Source: G963422275 sp963422275 (GTDB lineage Bacteria; Pseudomonadota; Alphaproteobacteria; Rhodobacterales; Rhodobacteraceae). From it: a DNA stretch of 64,000 nucleotides. This document shows positions 9,206 through 17,048 of this stretch, in pieces (position 1 is the stretch's first letter; each line of letters opens with the position of its first letter). The notes under the pieces were generated by a model. The model did not search any database and had not been told where the DNA came from. It worked only from the letters and a program-made list of their open reading frames with translations. The stretch is from the NCBI GenBank assembly GCA_963422275.1, contig OY729418.1, positions 2,914,001 to 2,978,000 on the forward strand, in the 5' to 3' direction. The translations under genes were made by a program, and so were the position numbers.

Positions 9206-10177
9206 TCACCTGGCATCGTTGAGGCGCCGATGGATTTCGGTTCCCCTCAGCGACTCGTTTGCGTCCGCGAGATCAAATGGGAGACTGCCGTTCTTGGCGC
9301 GCGCGTTCGGATCGGCGCCAGCCTCCAGCAATGCCTCGACAACCTTCGGGTGATCGCTCCATCTCGCCGCGAGGTGAAGAGGCGTCCTGCCGTTCTTGGC
9401 GCGCACGTTCAGGTCGGCGCCGGCCTCCAGCAATGTCCCGACAACCTCCGGGTGATCGCTCCATCTCGCCGCGAGGTGAAGGGGCGTCCTGCGGTTCTTG
9501 GTGCGCGCGTTCGGGTTGGCGCCGGCCTCCAGCAATGCCCCGACAACCTCCGGATGGTCGCTCCATCCCGCCGCGAGGTGAAGGGGCGTCCAGCCGTCCT
9601 CGTCGCGCACGTTCGGGTTGGCGCCGGCCTTCAGCAATGCCCCGACAACCTCCGGGCGAGCGCTCGATCTCGCCGCGAGGTGAAGGGGCGTCCTGCGGTT
9701 CTTTTCGCGCGCGTTCGGGTCGGCGCCGGCCTCCAGCAATGCCCCGACAACTTCCGGATGATCGCTCGATCTCGCCGCGAGGTGAAGGGGCGTCCTGCGG
9801 TTCTTTTCGCGCGCGTTCGGGTTGGCGCCGGCCTCCAGCAATGCCCCGACAACTTCCGGATGATCGCTCAATATCGCCGTGAGGTGAAGGGGCGTCCTGC
9901 GGTTCTTGGTGCGCGCGTTCGGATTGGCGCCGGCCTCCAGCAATGCCCCGACAACTTCCAGATGATCGCTCGATCTCGCCGCGAGGTGAAGGGGCGTCCT
10001 GCGGTTCTTGGTGCGCGCGTTCGGGTCGGCACCGGCGGATAGACAGCCCCGCACAATTTCAATGGATGCGCCCGCAAATGCCTCCGTGTTCCAGTCGTCG
10101 CAGTCCGTTGCGGTTGCGGGATGGGCCAGCGACAGAGCAAGCGCCGCCGCAAGCGTGCCGAATGCAGTTGCGTTCAT
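9206..10177 (-). CDS. Exported ankyrin-repeat protein
   Basis: A 323-residue protein. It begins with a classical Sec signal peptide (hydrophobic core AAALALSLAHPATA, cleavage probably after about residue 23). Eight tandem 34-residue ankyrin repeats follow from about residue 40 to 311, each built around TPLHLAA..S-x-HPEVV-x-ALLEAGA and a DPNAR/NPNAR turn. Ankyrin stacks bind proteins; export suggests a periplasmic or secreted partner. I start it at ATG 10177 because AAGGAAGG lies just upstream and the signal peptide begins there; the open frame extends further up but that part overlaps a transposase remnant. The middle repeats are nearly identical to one another. Its partner and role are unknown. 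Confidence 0.85.
   Translation of the reverse strand: MNATAFGTLAAALALSLAHPATATDCDDWNTEAFAGASIEIVRGCLSAGADPNARTKNRRTPLHLAARSSDHLEVVGALLEAGANPNARTKNRRTPLHLTAILSDHPEVVGALLEAGANPNAREKNRRTPLHLAARSSDHPEVVGALLEAGADPNAREKNRRTPLHLAARSSARPEVVGALLKAGANPNVRDEDGWTPLHLAAGWSDHPEVVGALLEAGANPNARTKNRRTPLHLAARWSDHPEVVGTLLEAGADLNVRAKNGRTPLHLAARWSDHPKVVEALLEAGADPNARAKNGSLPFDLADANESLRGTEIHRRLNDAR
9245..10060 (-). repeat. Eight tandem 102-bp repeats encoding ankyrin units
   Basis: The DNA encoding the ankyrin stack repeats with a 102-bp period. Successive units differ at only a few positions, for example TKNRR, EKNRR and DEDGW variants of the turn. That is far less divergence than in most ankyrin proteins and points to recent unit duplication or gene conversion. 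Copy number is likely to vary between strains and to be hard to assemble from short reads. Confidence 0.85.
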
Positions 10178-10249
10178 GAGCCAATTCCTTCCTTTGCGTT
10201 TTCTTGTCCTGAGCGCGCATTGAAAATCATGCGCCTGAAAAGACCGTTT

Positions 10250-10467
10250 CGCCTTGCACCGAGGGAGTTGCGGCAATGGCACGGCACGAACTTGCGGCGC
10301 GCGACGGCTGGCGCATCGGTCAATCCACAGTGAATGCAAAACCGGGCTTCGAGCCGCGGCTGTTGCTCGAACCAGCGCTTGGCGACCGCATTGTCCGGAA
10401 ACGCCTGGAACGGCTGCACGACTGTCAGCCCCTCAAGACGCACGCTCCCCGGTCCCTCCTGCGCCAT
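10250..10467 (-). pseudogene. ISXO2-like (IS1595-family) transposase N-terminal fragment
   Basis: The minus strand encodes GLTVVQPFQAFPDNAVAKRW followed by FEQQPRLEARFCIHCGLTDA and a second, partly degraded Cys pair (CHCRN). This is the N-terminal zinc-ribbon region of ISXO2-like transposases, usually L..-x-FF-x-x-FPDE..C-x-x-W then C-x-x-C..C-x-x-C. It ends where the ankyrin gene's upstream region begins, so the remnant may have supplied that gene's promoter region. Catalytic parts are absent. Confidence 0.6.
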
Positions 10468-10877
10468 TGCTCCGCATCCCGTTTCAAATGCCCTCGTGTC
10501 CGACTATTGCATAAAACAAGATCTTTGCGAAAGCGATTTTTCGCTCTGCATTTCGGTTTCCGAAGCTGGCCGGGCGTCTGGCGGTTGCCGCAAATGATTG
10601 CGGATGCCCCTCGGGCGGCCCGGAACATGATCCCTGACCGAAGCCCCGCCCCAGCCGCGGTCTCGACCTGACGGCGCGGTTGCGCCGCACAGGCAACTGG
10701 CGAAACCGGCAGGCCGTCGCGTGATCCGGACCGCTCCGCCACCGAACTGCCGCAGAGGGGCATGAAGTCGATGCGGATCGTCAGCGCATGTTCAAGCGTC
10801 AAATTCAGACAAATTGCTGATGCACTTGGTCCCGGTTTGATCAAGATGCGGCAGGGGCGAGGTTTGGCGCGTGGAGT

Positions 10878-11360
10878 CTGTCGGAACAGGGACAGGAAGG
10901 CGGCGTGGCGATTTCGGTGCTGATTGAAGCGAAAGACGAACTCGCTGAGACAGGTCTGGAGGCGCTTGGTGCGCAGCCCGTGGCAGACGCCCTGCACCCA
11001 GCCCTTGAGGTTGCAGAGCGCAGTGTGGATCCAGGCGAGGATTTCATGGGCGGACCTGTCGCCGACGACATGGGGCCGGTGGCGGTCCCGATGCACCGCG
11101 CTGCGGTCGTCTGTCTTGACGATCGCGGTCACGGCGGTGTTTCGCACAGCGAAGTTGCCGAGATCCTTGGCACTGCAGGACGGGATCGTGGCCGGCCGCA
11201 GGCGGCCCGGCGCGTTGCCGTCGCCGAGTTCGACCGCTCTGGCGACCCGGCATCTTGCCTTCGGGACTCTGCCCCGGCCCCGAAGGCGCGTTCTTGTCGC
11301 GCTGCGGCAGGCAGGCCTCGTCGATCTCTACCAGACTGGACAGCGGGCTGCGTTCGGCGG
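10878..11360 (-). pseudogene. ISXO2-like transposase catalytic-domain remnant
   Basis: Minus-strand pieces show VEIDEACLPQRDKNAP (the first catalytic Asp/Glu block, normally VE-x-DE-x-Y-x-G). After frameshifts come RNTAVTAIVKTDDRS, HEILAWIHTALCNLKGWVQG, and then LSEFVFRFNQHRNRHAAF. This last block matches the C-terminal HLQ-x-YLDEFVFRFNRR block of ISXO2-like transposases. At least two frame changes separate the blocks, so it is dead. It lies upstream of the N-terminal fragment at 10250-10467, an order that cannot come from one simple decayed copy and implies rearrangement or two insertions. Confidence 0.65.
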
Positions 11361-11603
11361 CGACCGGCGTTGGAAGGCGATGAGGCTGGCGGGGATTTCG
11401 GTCATGGGACGGTTCCACGTCAAGAATGTCATGCGAACATTCCATCGCTCGACATCCCGGACACAATGCCTTGTGTCGCCGGAGCCATGTGCATAAGCAA
11501 TTTGAGCGTTTCTTAAAGTTCAAATCTCTTGACTCTGTTCGCACTTCGCAGGCGTATGCGATACACTTGGTTTCGACTTGCATTGACCATGGGGAGCAAG
11601 ACA

Positions 11604-12040
11604 ATGGATCGGGCACGGTTTCGGGACTGGGTTTCCAGCATCGATGAGCTGACGGCGGCGCGGTGTCCCGGGGCAAGTCGCGCGGTCTGTGCCGCTGTCG
11701 CTGCAAGTCCTGCGGCCGGACTTTCGGCGCCCTCACCGGCTCGTCGGGATCGTCGAGACCTTCGTGCTCAAAAGTCGCAAGGGCGATCGGAATCTGAACC
11801 GCAGGCCCCGCCGCCGTAGCGGGTTCGCGGGGCCGTGCACATCCAGACGGTCAACAGCCGCCACAGCCAGATCAAGGGCTTCCCGCAACGCTTCCGCGGT
11901 ATCGCCACCAAGTGCCTGGACAGCTATCTGAGGTGGTTCCATCTCGTCGTCCTTGGCAGGCATCCATCGCCAAGAGCATGCCTCGCGGCGGCCAGCGCCT
12001 GAACATGCCTGCGATTCGCGAATTGAGCCAAACAAATTGA
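11604..12040 (+). pseudogene. IS1595-family transposase remnant, copy B
   Basis: It starts with ATG 11604, preceded by GGGGAG, and DRARFRDWVSSIDELTAAR, the typical N-terminus. It continues in other frames with VETFVLKSRKGDR and HIQTVNSRHSQIKGF, then FRGIATKCLDSYLRWFHLVV and LGRHPSP near the C-terminus. It is much shorter than a full transposase (about 300 residues) because the central part is missing, and it has at least two frameshifts. Its start and end share long identical stretches with copy A on the opposite strand at 8600-8990. Confidence 0.7.
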
Positions 12041-12832
12041 TGACCTGCGAAATGCTGGCCAGAATGCGACAGGGAAGCCCCAAGGGCGAAAAGGAGTTGT
12101 GGGCGCGATGCCGTGTGGTGGGTTTGTGCTAATCGCAGGTTTGCGTTGCGGTCGTCACACCTGTTCAGCCATTGAGTTGCGAGGCTGGCTTGGAGGCCAT
12201 GTTCCAAGTCGTATTTTGGGAGTTGCGGGTATACTCGGCAGAACCTGCCAGGTTCTTTCTGCTTTTCCTCGCGGGCCATTCGCCGCACTTCAGCGTCGAA
12301 AACAGATAGGCGCCGCTTATGTATGCACTCAATCTCGGCGGTATTTCGTGTGGGAACGTCATGGAATTTGCAGTGAGCCTGCCCCAAGCGAAGGCGACGA
12401 GATCGTATTCGGTTTTGGTCTTGTCTCCAATGGGTACGGATCTCTGACCTAACAGTCGCTACGGCCGCTGAATCTAGGGAACCTCTGATTTGGGGAGTTT
12501 TTCTGGTTTTGGTTGCGGAAACTGCTCTTCCCGGCTGCGCCGCCGTGACCGGTCGATTGAACTGCTATTCTTCCGGCAGGGAGAGCGTCTGGCGTGGGCA
12601 ATCGATTCCACCCGGCCCTGGACGGCGACGGCATGCGCCTGATCCCGCTTGGCGAATCGAAGTGCCGAGCGCTTTCTTGGTTCAACGAAGCCGTTCTGCA
12701 CGCCGGACATCTCGCCACATACGAGAAAATTGCGCTTCGACCAGCCAAAAATGGTGCTTTAAGGGACGGTGGCGTGGGTGGCGTGATTTATGTAAAGTGG
12801 CTGGCCAAGTCGGTACCATAAAGCGGGTGGTC
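12041..12832. other. Intergenic, mobile-element debris, no intact gene
   Basis: No frame here carries a motif I can name. At 12474-12488 is a 15-base sequence identical to one at the edge of the IS5-family remnant at 63.5 kb, so part of this stretch is probably an IS scar. The open frame of the downstream permease extends back to 12509, but the conserved permease start is at 12833; the intervening translation is Arg/Ser-rich and unlike a transporter. Confidence 0.4.
12474..12488 (+). repeat. Solo copy of a putative IS5-type terminal repeat
   Basis: CTAGGGAACCTCTGA here is identical to 63505-63519, where it forms the boundary of a decayed IS5-family transposase gene. No transposase is recognisable next to this copy. 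It may be a leftover terminal inverted repeat. Confidence 0.45.
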
Positions 12833-13852
12833 ATGCTCCATATAGCGCAGCGCGCAGTTTCCTTGGTGTTGGTCTTCTTTGGGTTGGCAATCTTGATTTT
12901 CATCATCGCCCGCATCGTCCCCGGTGACCCCGCCAGAATTGCGCTGGGGCCGCTCGCCACAAGCAGCCAAGTTCTGGAGATGAGGAGGGAAATGGGGCTC
13001 GATGAGCCGTTTCTTGTCCAGTTGTGGCAGTTCCTGTCAGGCTTGACGCGGGGGGATCTCGGAAAGTCGCTCCTGACAAGCCGACCGGTAATGGACGACA
13101 TACTGGGGGCGTTGCCAGCCACGCTTGAACTCGTCCTGTTCACCATCATTCTGCAGATTGCAATCTCGATCCCTATGGGTGTCCTTGCTGCGGTCTACCG
13201 AGACAGTTGGATCGACAACATTACGCGGGTCGTGTCGCTGATTGGGGTGGTGACGCCGGGGTTCGTTTTGGCAATCATCCTTCAGTTGCTAGCGAGTTAC
13301 TACTTAAGCTTCTTTCCGGTGACGGGTCGGCTCGATCCCGGCTTGGACTTCATCCGGCAACCAACCGGACTGTTGCTCGTTGACTCGCTGGTGCAAGGCC
13401 GCAGCGATGTATTTGTCGATGCGCTGCGCCACATTCTCCTGCCGTCGATCGCGCTTGCCGCCGCCGGGATTGGCCAAGTCATGCGAATAACTCGGGCATC
13501 CATGATTGAAGTGGCTGCCCAGGACTTCATCGAGGCTTCCCGCGCGTACGGGATTCCCGAATCGGTCGTCACTTTCAAGTATATGCTTCGCATAGCATGC
13601 ATAGCGCCGCTGACTGTTCTTGGGCTCGAATTCGCGTCGCTCATTGGAAACGCGTTCGTCGTGGAGTTCGTCTTCAGCTGGCCGGGGATTGCAAGCTATG
13701 GAGTCCGGACGATCCTGCATAAGGATCTGAATGCGGTTATCGGCGTCGTGCTCGTGTCGGGCGTTTTCTTCGTGTTCGCCAACCTCACGATCGATATCGT
13801 GCTTGGAATTCTTGACCCCCGGCACCGCCTCAAGCGGAGAAACGAACAGTGA
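12833..13852 (+). CDS. ABC transporter permease (DppB/OppB type)
   Basis: Inner-membrane permease of a peptide/opine/nickel-class ABC importer, 339 residues. The N-terminus has the family form: one membrane helix, then a stretch ending LVQLWQFLSGLTRGDLGKSL. The BPD-transp-1 domain follows, with the ATPase-contact EAA loop at ASMIEVAAQDFIEASRAYGI and the closing motif SWPGIASYG. I chose ATG 12833 because the first helix starts directly after it. The stop overlaps the next permease start (GTGA), so the two are translationally coupled. With the following permease, fused ATPase and the binding protein at 20.8 kb it probably forms one importer. The cargo is unknown. Confidence 0.9.
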   Translation: MLHIAQRAVSLVLVFFGLAILIFIIARIVPGDPARIALGPLATSSQVLEMRREMGLDEPFLVQLWQFLSGLTRGDLGKSLLTSRPVMDDILGALPATLELVLFTIILQIAISIPMGVLAAVYRDSWIDNITRVVSLIGVVTPGFVLAIILQLLASYYLSFFPVTGRLDPGLDFIRQPTGLLLVDSLVQGRSDVFVDALRHILLPSIALAAAGIGQVMRITRASMIEVAAQDFIEASRAYGIPESVVTFKYMLRIACIAPLTVLGLEFASLIGNAFVVEFVFSWPGIASYGVRTILHKDLNAVIGVVLVSGVFFVFANLTIDIVLGILDPRHRLKRRNEQ

Positions 13853-14739
13853 AGCCGTTGGAAGAGGGCGGCATGGCTGGAGATGCAGGTCGGATGATGA
13901 GCACAAGGCAGATGGCCTTGTATCGGTTCACCCGCAATCCGGTCGCGCTGATCGGAGCGGCAATCGTCGTCAGCGTTGTGTTCGGTGCGCTGTTCGCCCC
14001 TTGGCTCGCTCCGAAACCGGAGAGTGCCGGCGCGTTTGTTGATTTCAGGAACCGTCACCAGCCGCCCACCATGGAATACCTGATGGGTACCGACAATGTC
14101 GGCAGGGACATCTTTTCACGCGTTCTTTTCGGGTTCAGGATGTCCCTTGGCTTGGTCGTGGGAGTTCTCGGGGTTGCCGTCCCATTCGGCGTGGTGCTGG
14201 GCTTGGCCGCGGGTTACTTCGGCGGGTGGATCGAAACGGTGATAATGCGGTTCACCGACATAATGCTGGCAGTGCCGCCGCTTGCTATGGCCCTTGCCAT
14301 TACCGCTGTTCTTTCACCTAATCTAATCAACGCGATGATCGCCATAACGCTGCTGTGGTGGACTTGGCACACACGACTCATCTACCGGATAGTGAAGGCG
14401 CAGATGGGCGAGGACTATGTGGAGGCGGCGCGAGTCGCGGGTGCCACGCATGCCCACATAATGTTTCGAGAGCTCCTTCCGAACTGCGTGTCCGCGATAA
14501 TGGTGAAAACCTCCCTCGATGCTGGCTTCGTCATACTGTTCGGAGCGGCTCTTTCGTTCCTCGGCCTCGGGGTTCAGCCTCCGACACCCGATTTGGGAAC
14601 CATGGTCAGCACTGGCTCCGAATACCTGCCGGAGCATTGGTGGGAGGCAATGATGCCCGGCCTTGCCATCCTGTACGCGATTCTTGGTTTCAACCTGCTC
14701 GGTGACGGAATGAGGGACATGATGGACGTCAAGAATTGA
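13849..14739 (+). CDS. ABC transporter permease (DppC/OppC type)
   Basis: Second membrane subunit of the importer, 296 residues. It has the OppC-N region with one helix (about 32-54), the signature YLMGTDNVGRDIFSRVLFG, and a BPD-transp-1 domain. The EAA loop is QMGEDYVEAARVAGATHAHI and the C-terminus is FGAALSFLGLGVQPP..DLG. It starts with GTG overlapping the previous stop by four bases and ends one base before the ATPase gene, so the three genes form a tight operon. Confidence 0.9.
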   Translation: MKPLEEGGMAGDAGRMMSTRQMALYRFTRNPVALIGAAIVVSVVFGALFAPWLAPKPESAGAFVDFRNRHQPPTMEYLMGTDNVGRDIFSRVLFGFRMSLGLVVGVLGVAVPFGVVLGLAAGYFGGWIETVIMRFTDIMLAVPPLAMALAITAVLSPNLINAMIAITLLWWTWHTRLIYRIVKAQMGEDYVEAARVAGATHAHIMFRELLPNCVSAIMVKTSLDAGFVILFGAALSFLGLGVQPPTPDLGTMVSTGSEYLPEHWWEAMMPGLAILYAILGFNLLGDGMRDMMDVKN

Positions 14740-14740
14740 C

Positions 14741-16441
14741 ATGGCGGATACAATCCTCGAGATCAGAGATCTGAGCATCAGTTTCACAGGATACGGACGC
14801 ACCACAGGCGTGCTTCGCAAAGTTGGCATGTCCGTACGCAAGGCCGAGCGCGTGGCGCTGATCGGGCAGTCGGGTGCGGGCAAGACAGTTACGATGCGGT
14901 CCATCATCGGGACTCTGCCGATGCCGCCGGCCAAGATCGACGGCGGAAGCATCTGGTTCGAGGGACGCGAACTGCTTTCCTTGTCGCGGATTGAACGGAA
15001 TCTGTTGAAAGGTTCCGGCATATCGATCGTGCTCCAGGACCCTATGTTGTCGTTCAATCCCGTGCTGACGATCGGAAGGCAGATGGACGATGTCCTGCGC
15101 TACGCGGATGCTCGCCTCGGACGGAGGCGAAGCAAGGCCGAACGCCGGTTGCATTCGATCGAAACCCTGCGCAAGGTGCAGCTGGCCGACGGCAGCCGTG
15201 TCTTGGAGGCATATCCGATGATGCTCTCGGGTGGGATGCGACAACGCGTCCTCATCGGGATGGCGTTGTTGAACGAGCCGAGGCTGCTAATCGCCGACGA
15301 GCCGGGCACGGCGCTTGATGTAACCACGCAGCAGGAGGTGCTGAATCTTCTGAATTGCCTGGTTATGGAAGAGGGGCTTGCCCTGCTTCTGATCACCCAC
15401 AACCTAGGAGTTGTCCGCGAGACCGCTGACCGCGTTTACGTCATGCAGAATGGAAGAATCGTGGAGAGTGGCATGCGCGGGGAAATATTCGCAAAGCCAG
15501 GGCATCCATACACGAAGCGCTTGATGGTCAGCGTACCGCCGCTGTACGGTCCCAAGGTTTCCGAGGTGACCAACGAGAATCCATCCGGCCGCTCAATAGA
15601 AATCAACGGGGTCTCCAAGACGTATGTGTCCCGCGGCGGCTTCCTCAACCTGTCGCGCCGGCAGATCAATGCGGTTAAGTGCGTCTCGCTTCAAATCGAC
15701 CGCGGCGACATTTTCGGCTTGGCAGGAGAATCTGGGTCCGGCAAAACAACGCTCGCGAAGTTGTTGCTCGGCCTGTTCAGTGCATCGGAGGGACATGTCC
15801 TGATCAACGGCAGGCGGCTTGACGAGATGAGTGGAACCCAGGAATTCCGGCGGCTGGTTCAAATCGTCTATCAAAACCCTGGGTCATCGCTGAATCCGCG
15901 GCGCACCGTGGGGGCACAGATATCTCTGCCGCTTAAATTCGCAGGATTCGGCAGGAAAGAGTCCTCCGCGAGGGTGGGTGAACTGCTGGAAATGGTCGAC
16001 CTTCCGCAGAGTTACGCCGCCATGTATCCGCATGAGCTCTCTGGCGGCCAGAAACAGAGGGTCGCAATCGCAAGAGCGCTCTCCGTCAGACCGAAAATCC
16101 TGGTCTTGGACGAGCCGACATCGGCATTGGATGTCCTCATCCAGAACAACATCATTGATCTCTTGCATCGATTGCGGAATGAATTCGATTTGACATACTT
16201 GTTCATTTCGCATGACTTGAGCTTGATGAGAAACTTCTGCAACCGGGTTGCCGTGATGCTGCGCGGTGAAATCTGCGAAGCTGGCCCGGTCCGCGAAGTG
16301 TTCTCCAACCCGAAACACGCTTACACGCGTGCGTTGCTCAGTTCGATTCCAGTCGTGTCCGAAGAAGAGGCGGCGCAAAAGCCCGCTGTTTCCCAAGCGG
16401 AGCGGGAAGCGGTATTGGCGACATCAAAGGCGCTAAGCTAA
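14741..16441 (+). CDS. Fused double ABC ATPase (DppD-DppF type)
   Basis: A single 566-residue chain carries both nucleotide-binding domains that peptide importers often encode separately. Domain 1 has Walker A GQSGAGKT, signature LSGGMRQRVLIG and Walker B LLIADEPGTALD. Domain 2 has Walker A GESGSGKTT, signature LSGGQKQRVAIARAL and Walker B ILVLDEPTSALD. Domain 1's Walker B is followed by GTALD rather than the usual TTALD, but the Glu that activates water is kept in both. Each domain ends with the oligopeptide-ATPase C-terminal extension (GHPYTKRLMVSVP; KHAYTRALLSSIP). It probably powers the two permeases upstream. Confidence 0.92.
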   Translation: MADTILEIRDLSISFTGYGRTTGVLRKVGMSVRKAERVALIGQSGAGKTVTMRSIIGTLPMPPAKIDGGSIWFEGRELLSLSRIERNLLKGSGISIVLQDPMLSFNPVLTIGRQMDDVLRYADARLGRRRSKAERRLHSIETLRKVQLADGSRVLEAYPMMLSGGMRQRVLIGMALLNEPRLLIADEPGTALDVTTQQEVLNLLNCLVMEEGLALLLITHNLGVVRETADRVYVMQNGRIVESGMRGEIFAKPGHPYTKRLMVSVPPLYGPKVSEVTNENPSGRSIEINGVSKTYVSRGGFLNLSRRQINAVKCVSLQIDRGDIFGLAGESGSGKTTLAKLLLGLFSASEGHVLINGRRLDEMSGTQEFRRLVQIVYQNPGSSLNPRRTVGAQISLPLKFAGFGRKESSARVGELLEMVDLPQSYAAMYPHELSGGQKQRVAIARALSVRPKILVLDEPTSALDVLIQNNIIDLLHRLRNEFDLTYLFISHDLSLMRNFCNRVAVMLRGEICEAGPVREVFSNPKHAYTRALLSSIPVVSEEEAAQKPAVSQAEREAVLATSKALS

Positions 16442-17048
16442 CAAGCACAGGATTTCGCTGATCGCTACCAGCCGACAAATGCCGGATAACTTGCTATAAA
16501 TGCAGGGTATTTGAACGCAGATGACATCTGCGTCGTTTAATGCTCCGAATTGGAAAGCCGAACGCTTGCAGAGCGCAGATTGGAGGCTTCTATAAAGGTG
16601 CTGGGGTTGCATTCGGCGTTGCGCTGTGACGAAGTGGCACGCTGCATGGTTGTCCACAACTGCGTGCAGCTCGAATCCACCCAGGGTCTTCTTGCGCGGT
16701 GCGGAACCTTAAAGCTTCGCGGCGCATCCGTCCTAGGCGCGAAGACTCCGCGCAGGTCCGCCGTCCGCGGGAACCGGCAGGAGCGACACGGCAAGATTCC
16801 ATTCCGCTTCCGTCAAATCGGTTTCATGTTGCAGGTCGTTCCATATATACTGGCACGAGTTGGCTTTATTCCAAGGTGCCGGAAGTTCCGCATGCTACAG
16901 GTTGACCATGTCGCGATCATGCCCCGTGCCCGGCGAACAAAATCCCGCAAAGTTTCCAGTCAATCTCTAAAGAACGCGGAGCGAGAAATAGTGCAATATG
17001 TTGGTCAATCCGTGAAAATGCTTTCCAATCTACGGTGCCAGGCCAAAA
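16442..17048. other. Spacer inside the transporter/hydantoinase cluster
   Basis: This 600-base gap separates the ABC genes from the hyuA-like gene. A 168-codon plus-strand frame (16550-17056) is open, but its translation is basic and motif-free and it overlaps the hyuA-like start, so I do not call it. A minus-strand IS5-type fragment lies at 16735-16845. The gap is probably the scar of an insertion that split one operon. Confidence 0.4.
16735..16845 (-). pseudogene. IS5-family transposase N-terminal remnant
   Basis: The minus strand reads ETDLTEAEWNLAVSLLPVPA then DGGPARSLRA before a stop. This matches the N-terminal helix-turn-helix region common in IS5-family transposases (DLTDAEW-x-x-x-x-PLLP..GRPR). 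No catalytic DDE part follows. About 35 residues are recognisable. Confidence 0.45.

Noticed and set aside
9203..10042. Long open frames on the plus strand antisense to the ankyrin gene
   Set aside because: They are periodic shadows of the ankyrin repeats, Arg-rich and without any motif or ribosome binding site.
9245..10060. Regularly spaced direct repeats that could suggest a CRISPR array
   Set aside because: The repeats are contiguous 102-bp units without unique spacers and translate in one frame into ankyrin motifs.
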